Below, one piece after another: positions 61,258 through 64,000 of a stretch of DNA of 64,000 bases. Source of the stretch: Dactylosporangium vinaceum (GTDB lineage: Bacteria > Actinomycetota > Actinomycetes > Mycobacteriales > Micromonosporaceae); NCBI RefSeq assembly GCF_019904175.1, contig NZ_CP061913.1, forward strand, positions 1,984,001 through 2,048,000, in the 5' to 3' direction. The notes under the pieces were generated by a model. The model was not told where the DNA came from. It searched no databases and saw nothing but the letters and a program-made list of their open reading frames with translations. Made by a program: the position numbers and the translations under genes. How positions within the stretch are numbered: the first letter of the stretch is position 1; every line of letters starts with the position of its first letter.

Positions 61258-61917
61258 GTGACGGAGTGCGCCCGGGTCATCCTCTGCGAACTTGCACGCC
61301 CCGGCGGCCCGGCGGGCCCGGGAGCCACAGTGGGGCGAGACCCCGACCACGAGCACTCCACCGCGGCGACCGTTGCCGACGGTGACGAAGGCGGCGGAGC
61401 ACCACCCGGCCAGCCACCCAGCCAGATGCCGACACCAGCAGCGCCCGGCCAGGTCTCGGCGCAAGTGTCGAGCCAGGCGGCGCCGGGGGCGGCAGACCTG
61501 CTCCCCACGCAAGCGCCCGGGCAACTCCCCATGCGGGAGCCCGGCCAGGGGGCGACGCGAGTGGTCGGCCAGGCCGCGACGCCAGGGGGCGGGCGGGTGC
61601 TGACGCGGGCGGCTGGTGAGGTGTCGGCGCGCGTGTCGGGCCAGGTGGCGGCGTGGGCGGTGGGGCGGGTGGCGGCGCGGGTGGTTGGGCGAAGCGGGGG
61701 GCGGCTCGGAGGGCGGGCGGAGCGTGGTGATGTGCCCGGGCGAACCGTGCGCATCGGGCTTGTGCGCCTAAACCCGGCGGCTGGTGCAAGTAGGGTGGCA
61801 TCTGGGGGCGGGACCGCCCGTGTGGACAGGGCGGTGGGTGTGAGCAGAGCTTCCGGTGCGCGCCGGCGACTCGGGGCTGCGGCGTCGGTGCTGGGGTTTG
61901 CGGGGGCGGCGGCGTGA
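61258..61917 (+). CDS. Hypothetical low-complexity protein overlapping rny start
   Basis: 219 codons from GTG 61258; the stop overlaps the rny start (GTGA at 61914-61917). The first 20 residues (MTECARVILCELARPGG) and the last ~50 look ordinary. The middle is Pro/Gly/Ala/Gln- then Val/Arg-rich repeats such as GQVSAQVSSQ and GRVAARVVGR. No family is recognised. The exact stop/start overlap with rny favours translation through it, but composition alone would allow a chance frame in repeat DNA. Confidence 0.4.
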   Translation: MTECARVILCELARPGGPAGPGATVGRDPDHEHSTAATVADGDEGGGAPPGQPPSQMPTPAAPGQVSAQVSSQAAPGAADLLPTQAPGQLPMREPGQGATRVVGQAATPGGGRVLTRAAGEVSARVSGQVAAWAVGRVAARVVGRSGGRLGGRAERGDVPGRTVRIGLVRLNPAAGASRVASGGGTARVDRAVGVSRASGARRRLGAAASVLGFAGAAA

Positions 61918-63695
61918 CCGGGGTTGAGGTTGCGCTCACGCTGGCGATGATCCTGTTGGTCGTCGTCGTCGCGGTGGTGCTCGTCGTCGCGATGAAGGTC
62001 GTGAAGCGGCTCGGGAACGGTGGGCCGGGCGCCGCGGCGGTCGGGGACGACCCGGCGTTCCTGGCCGAGAAGGATCGGCAGGAGCATTCGCTGGCGTCGT
62101 TGCGTACGGCCGCGGAGGACGCGACGGCGGCCGTTGACGAGGCTCGGGCGGCGGCTGCGGCGGCGCGTACCGAGGCGGCGGCGGCCAAGGCCGAGGCGAG
62201 CGCGGCTCGCTCGGAGGCGCGGCGGATCCTCGACGCGGCCCGGGCCGAGGCCGACTCGCTGATCGAGCGGGCGCACCGGCAGGCCGAGACCGATGCCGAG
62301 CAGGCGCGGGCGGCGGCGCGACGGGCCGGTGAGCGGGAGGTCAGCCAGCTCACGACCGTCGCCAAGGAGCAGTCGCAGGATGCCGAACGGCGGCAACGCC
62401 GGCTCGACGAGCGCGAGCGGCTCCTGGCGGAGGAGGCCGAGCGGCTGGCGGAACGGGATCGGCGGATCACCAGTACAGAGGCAGAGTTTTTGGAGCGTGA
62501 AGCGTCTTTCGTCCGCCGGGAGTCGGCGCTTGCCGAGGGCGAGGAGCGGCACCGCGCCGAACTGGAGCGCATCGCCGGGCTCACCGCCGACGCGGCCCGG
62601 ATCGAGGTCGTCGAGACGATCGAGGCGCAGGCCAAGCGCGAGGCGGCGCTGTTGGTGCGCGACATCGAGCACGATGCGCGCAGCACGGCCGAGCAGCGGG
62701 CCCGGCACATCGTCGTCGACGCGATCCAGCGCGTGGCCAGCGAGCAGACCGCGGAGAGCGTCGTCAGCGTCCTGCACCTGCCCAGCGACGAGATGAAGGG
62801 CCGGATCATCGGGCGCGAGGGCCGCAACATCCGGGCGTTCGAGTCGACGACCGGCGTCAACCTGATCATCGACGACACCCCCGAGGCCGTGCTGCTGTCC
62901 TGCTTCGACCCGGTGCGCCGCGAGATCGGCCGGCTCACGCTGGAGAAGCTGGTGCTCGACGGGCGGATTCACCCGCACCGCATCGAGGAGGTCTTCGAGC
63001 AGGCCAAGCACGAGGTGGAGCGGCTGTGCCACCGGGCCGCCGAGGATGCGCTCGTCGAGGTCGGCATCACCGACCTGCACCCCGAGCTGATGACGCTGCT
63101 GGGGCGGCTGCGGTACCGCACCTCGTATGGCCAGAACGTCCTGAAGCACCTCGTCGAGACCGCGCACATCGCCGGGATCATGGCGTCCGAGCTGCACCTG
63201 GACCCGGTCCTGATCAAGCGGTCGGCGTTCCTGCACGACATCGGCAAGGCGCTCACCCACGAGGTCGAGGGCAGCCACGCGCTGATCGGTGCGGATGTGG
63301 CCCGCAAGTACGGCGAGCACGAAGACGTCGTCCACGCCATCGAGGCCCACCACAACGAGGTGCTGCCGCAGACGATCGAGGCGGTGCTCACCCAGGCTTC
63401 GGACGCCTGCTCGGGCGGTCGGCCGGGGGCGCGGCGGGAAAGCCTGGAGGCGTACGTCAAGCGGCTCGAGCGGATCGAGGAGATCGCCGGCGGCAAGTCG
63501 GGCGTCGAGAAGGTCTTCGCCATGCAGGCCGGCCGCGAGATCCGGGTCATGGTCCGCCCGGACGACGTCGACGACATCGGGGCCGCGGTGCTGGCTCGCG
63601 ACGTGGCGAAGCAGATCGAGGAGGAGCTGACCTATCCGGGTCAGATCCGGGTGACTGTCGTTCGCGAGTCGCGGGTCACGGAGATCGCTCGCTGA
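61914..63695 (+). CDS. rny: Ribonuclease Y
   Basis: Membrane-anchored endoribonuclease that initiates mRNA decay. An N-terminal TM segment (LTLAMILLVVVVAVVLVVAM) is followed by a long coiled coil (about residues 50-260, Ala/Glu/Arg heptads). The KH domain has LPSDEMKGRIIGREGRNIRA near 285. The HD domain has RTSYGQNVLKHLVETAHIAG and AFLHDIGKALTHEVEGSHAL near 440 with the metal-binding HD, and IEAHHNEVLPQTIEA. At 593 residues it is complete. It is GTG-initiated, overlapping the upstream frame. Found with RNase J in the same genome region. An inverted-repeat element lies 70 bp past its stop. Confidence 0.97.
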   Translation: MTGVEVALTLAMILLVVVVAVVLVVAMKVVKRLGNGGPGAAAVGDDPAFLAEKDRQEHSLASLRTAAEDATAAVDEARAAAAAARTEAAAAKAEASAARSEARRILDAARAEADSLIERAHRQAETDAEQARAAARRAGEREVSQLTTVAKEQSQDAERRQRRLDERERLLAEEAERLAERDRRITSTEAEFLEREASFVRRESALAEGEERHRAELERIAGLTADAARIEVVETIEAQAKREAALLVRDIEHDARSTAEQRARHIVVDAIQRVASEQTAESVVSVLHLPSDEMKGRIIGREGRNIRAFESTTGVNLIIDDTPEAVLLSCFDPVRREIGRLTLEKLVLDGRIHPHRIEEVFEQAKHEVERLCHRAAEDALVEVGITDLHPELMTLLGRLRYRTSYGQNVLKHLVETAHIAGIMASELHLDPVLIKRSAFLHDIGKALTHEVEGSHALIGADVARKYGEHEDVVHAIEAHHNEVLPQTIEAVLTQASDACSGGRPGARRESLEAYVKRLERIEEIAGGKSGVEKVFAMQAGREIRVMVRPDDVDDIGAAVLARDVAKQIEEELTYPGQIRVTVVRESRVTEIAR

Positions 63696-63764
63696 CAACT
63701 TCCCTGACCGGCACCAACAGCGCTCGGCGTGAGATCGATCTTGGTAGATAAATCGTGATAAAGG

Positions 63765-63799
63765 CGATATGTCCGGTTAGCGGAGCGCCGGACATATCG
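63765..63799 (-). repeat. Dispersed inverted-repeat element, copy 4
   Basis: CGATATGTCCGG (63765-63776) and CCGGACATATCG (63788-63799) form a 12-bp perfect stem. The loop, read on the minus strand, contains GCGCTCCGC as in copy 3. A GATTTATC-containing tail lies on the left side. Located 3' of rny but in the opposite orientation to copies 1 and 2 relative to the upstream gene. Confidence 0.82.
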
Positions 63800-63805
63800 T
63801 TGTCG

Positions 63806-63960
63806 CCCGAGCCGAGGGAGAACGGGCGGCCAGGGCCCGAGGCATGGCCACTGCCATGGGCCCGAGCCCAGGGAGAGCGGGCGGCCGGGGCACGTGGGCC
63901 CGAGACATGGCCACTACCATCGGCCCGAGCCTGGAAGAGAGGGGCCGTCAGGGCCGCGGG
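63806..63960. repeat. ~55-63 bp direct repeats (CCCGAGCC...GGCCACT)
   Basis: Three imperfect units begin at 63806, 63861 and 63924, each with CCCGAGCC, GGGAGA, GGGCGGCC and ATGGCCACT-type words. No gene is recognised in 63696-64000. Confidence 0.75.
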
Positions 63961-64000
63961 CCTGCAGCGTCGCGCCGGAGATGTCGCCATCGGCCGGCGT

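Noticed and set aside
63676..63990. 104-codon minus-strand frame after rny
   Set aside because: Covers the inverted-repeat element and direct repeats and overlaps the rny 3' end; no protein-like conservation.

Overview
The window is a high-GC, densely packed stretch of an actinobacterial chromosome. The order truB-ribF-rpsO-pnp-M16 peptidase-dapB, then thyX-dapA-rnj-ftsK, rimO-pgsA-cinA-clgR, pspA-pspM and DUF3046-recA-recX-rny is a conserved core arrangement of Actinobacteria. With F420-type enzymes and DUF2752/DUF3626/DUF2784 proteins it points to Micromonosporaceae or a close relative. The genus cannot be fixed from this sequence. No rRNA, tRNA, transposase, phage or CRISPR array was seen.

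Layout. 0-10 kb: 3' end of a MATE exporter, a DUF3626 protein with a repeat insertion, tRNA/riboflavin/ribosomal genes, PNPase, an M16 peptidase and dapB. 10-15 kb: a GNAT, a GT87-type membrane glycosyltransferase, a YcaQ/AlkX-type crosslink glycosylase and a DUF2752 protein. 14.8-25.8 kb: thyX, dapA, RNase J, FtsK, an AEC carrier, two regulatory or unknown genes, RimO and PgsA. 26-33 kb: cinA, clgR and a membrane-stress (Psp) region, interrupted by about 1.4 kb of GC-rich repeats and extended by a VWA/solute-binding protein. 33-41 kb: accessory material (a 169-bp inverted repeat, a Tat lipoprotein, nei, a circularly permuted GH5, repeat arrays), then a divergent pair: F420 oxidoreductase and SAM hydrolase. 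41.6-48 kb: Lhr helicase, a LysE exporter and a PNPOx-GNAT fusion. 48-51.5 kb: two LppX-like lipoproteins with long low-complexity N-terminal extensions. 51.5-56 kb: an acyl-CoA dehydrogenase, DhaKL divergent from DhaM-HPr, and an MFS transporter. 56-64 kb: DUF3046, recA, recX with a huge repeat-rich extension, a perfect (GTGCG)34 microsatellite and RNase Y.

Regulation. Many genes look leaderless: a TANNNT -10 element sits 6-8 nt before the start codon (truB, ribF, dapB, thyX, dapA, ftsK, rimO, DUF3046, recA and others). Two divergent gene pairs have start codons separated by exactly 18 bp with overlapping -10 elements on opposite strands. recA, the YcaQ-like glycosylase and lhr share a TTGTC(A/G)TAC-N8-TANNNT promoter matching the mycobacterial RecA-NDp/PafBC type, which defines a local DNA-damage regulon; recA also has a candidate LexA box.

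The most unusual trait is pervasive, apparently recent repeat expansion: 5-, 12-, 14-, 15-, 36-, 54- and 70-bp units, many in frame inside otherwise conserved proteins (DUF3626, RecX, LppX-like, MFS). There is also a recurring GCGCGGACGCG word, and a dispersed intergenic family of GATATGTC...GACATATC inverted repeats present in four copies.
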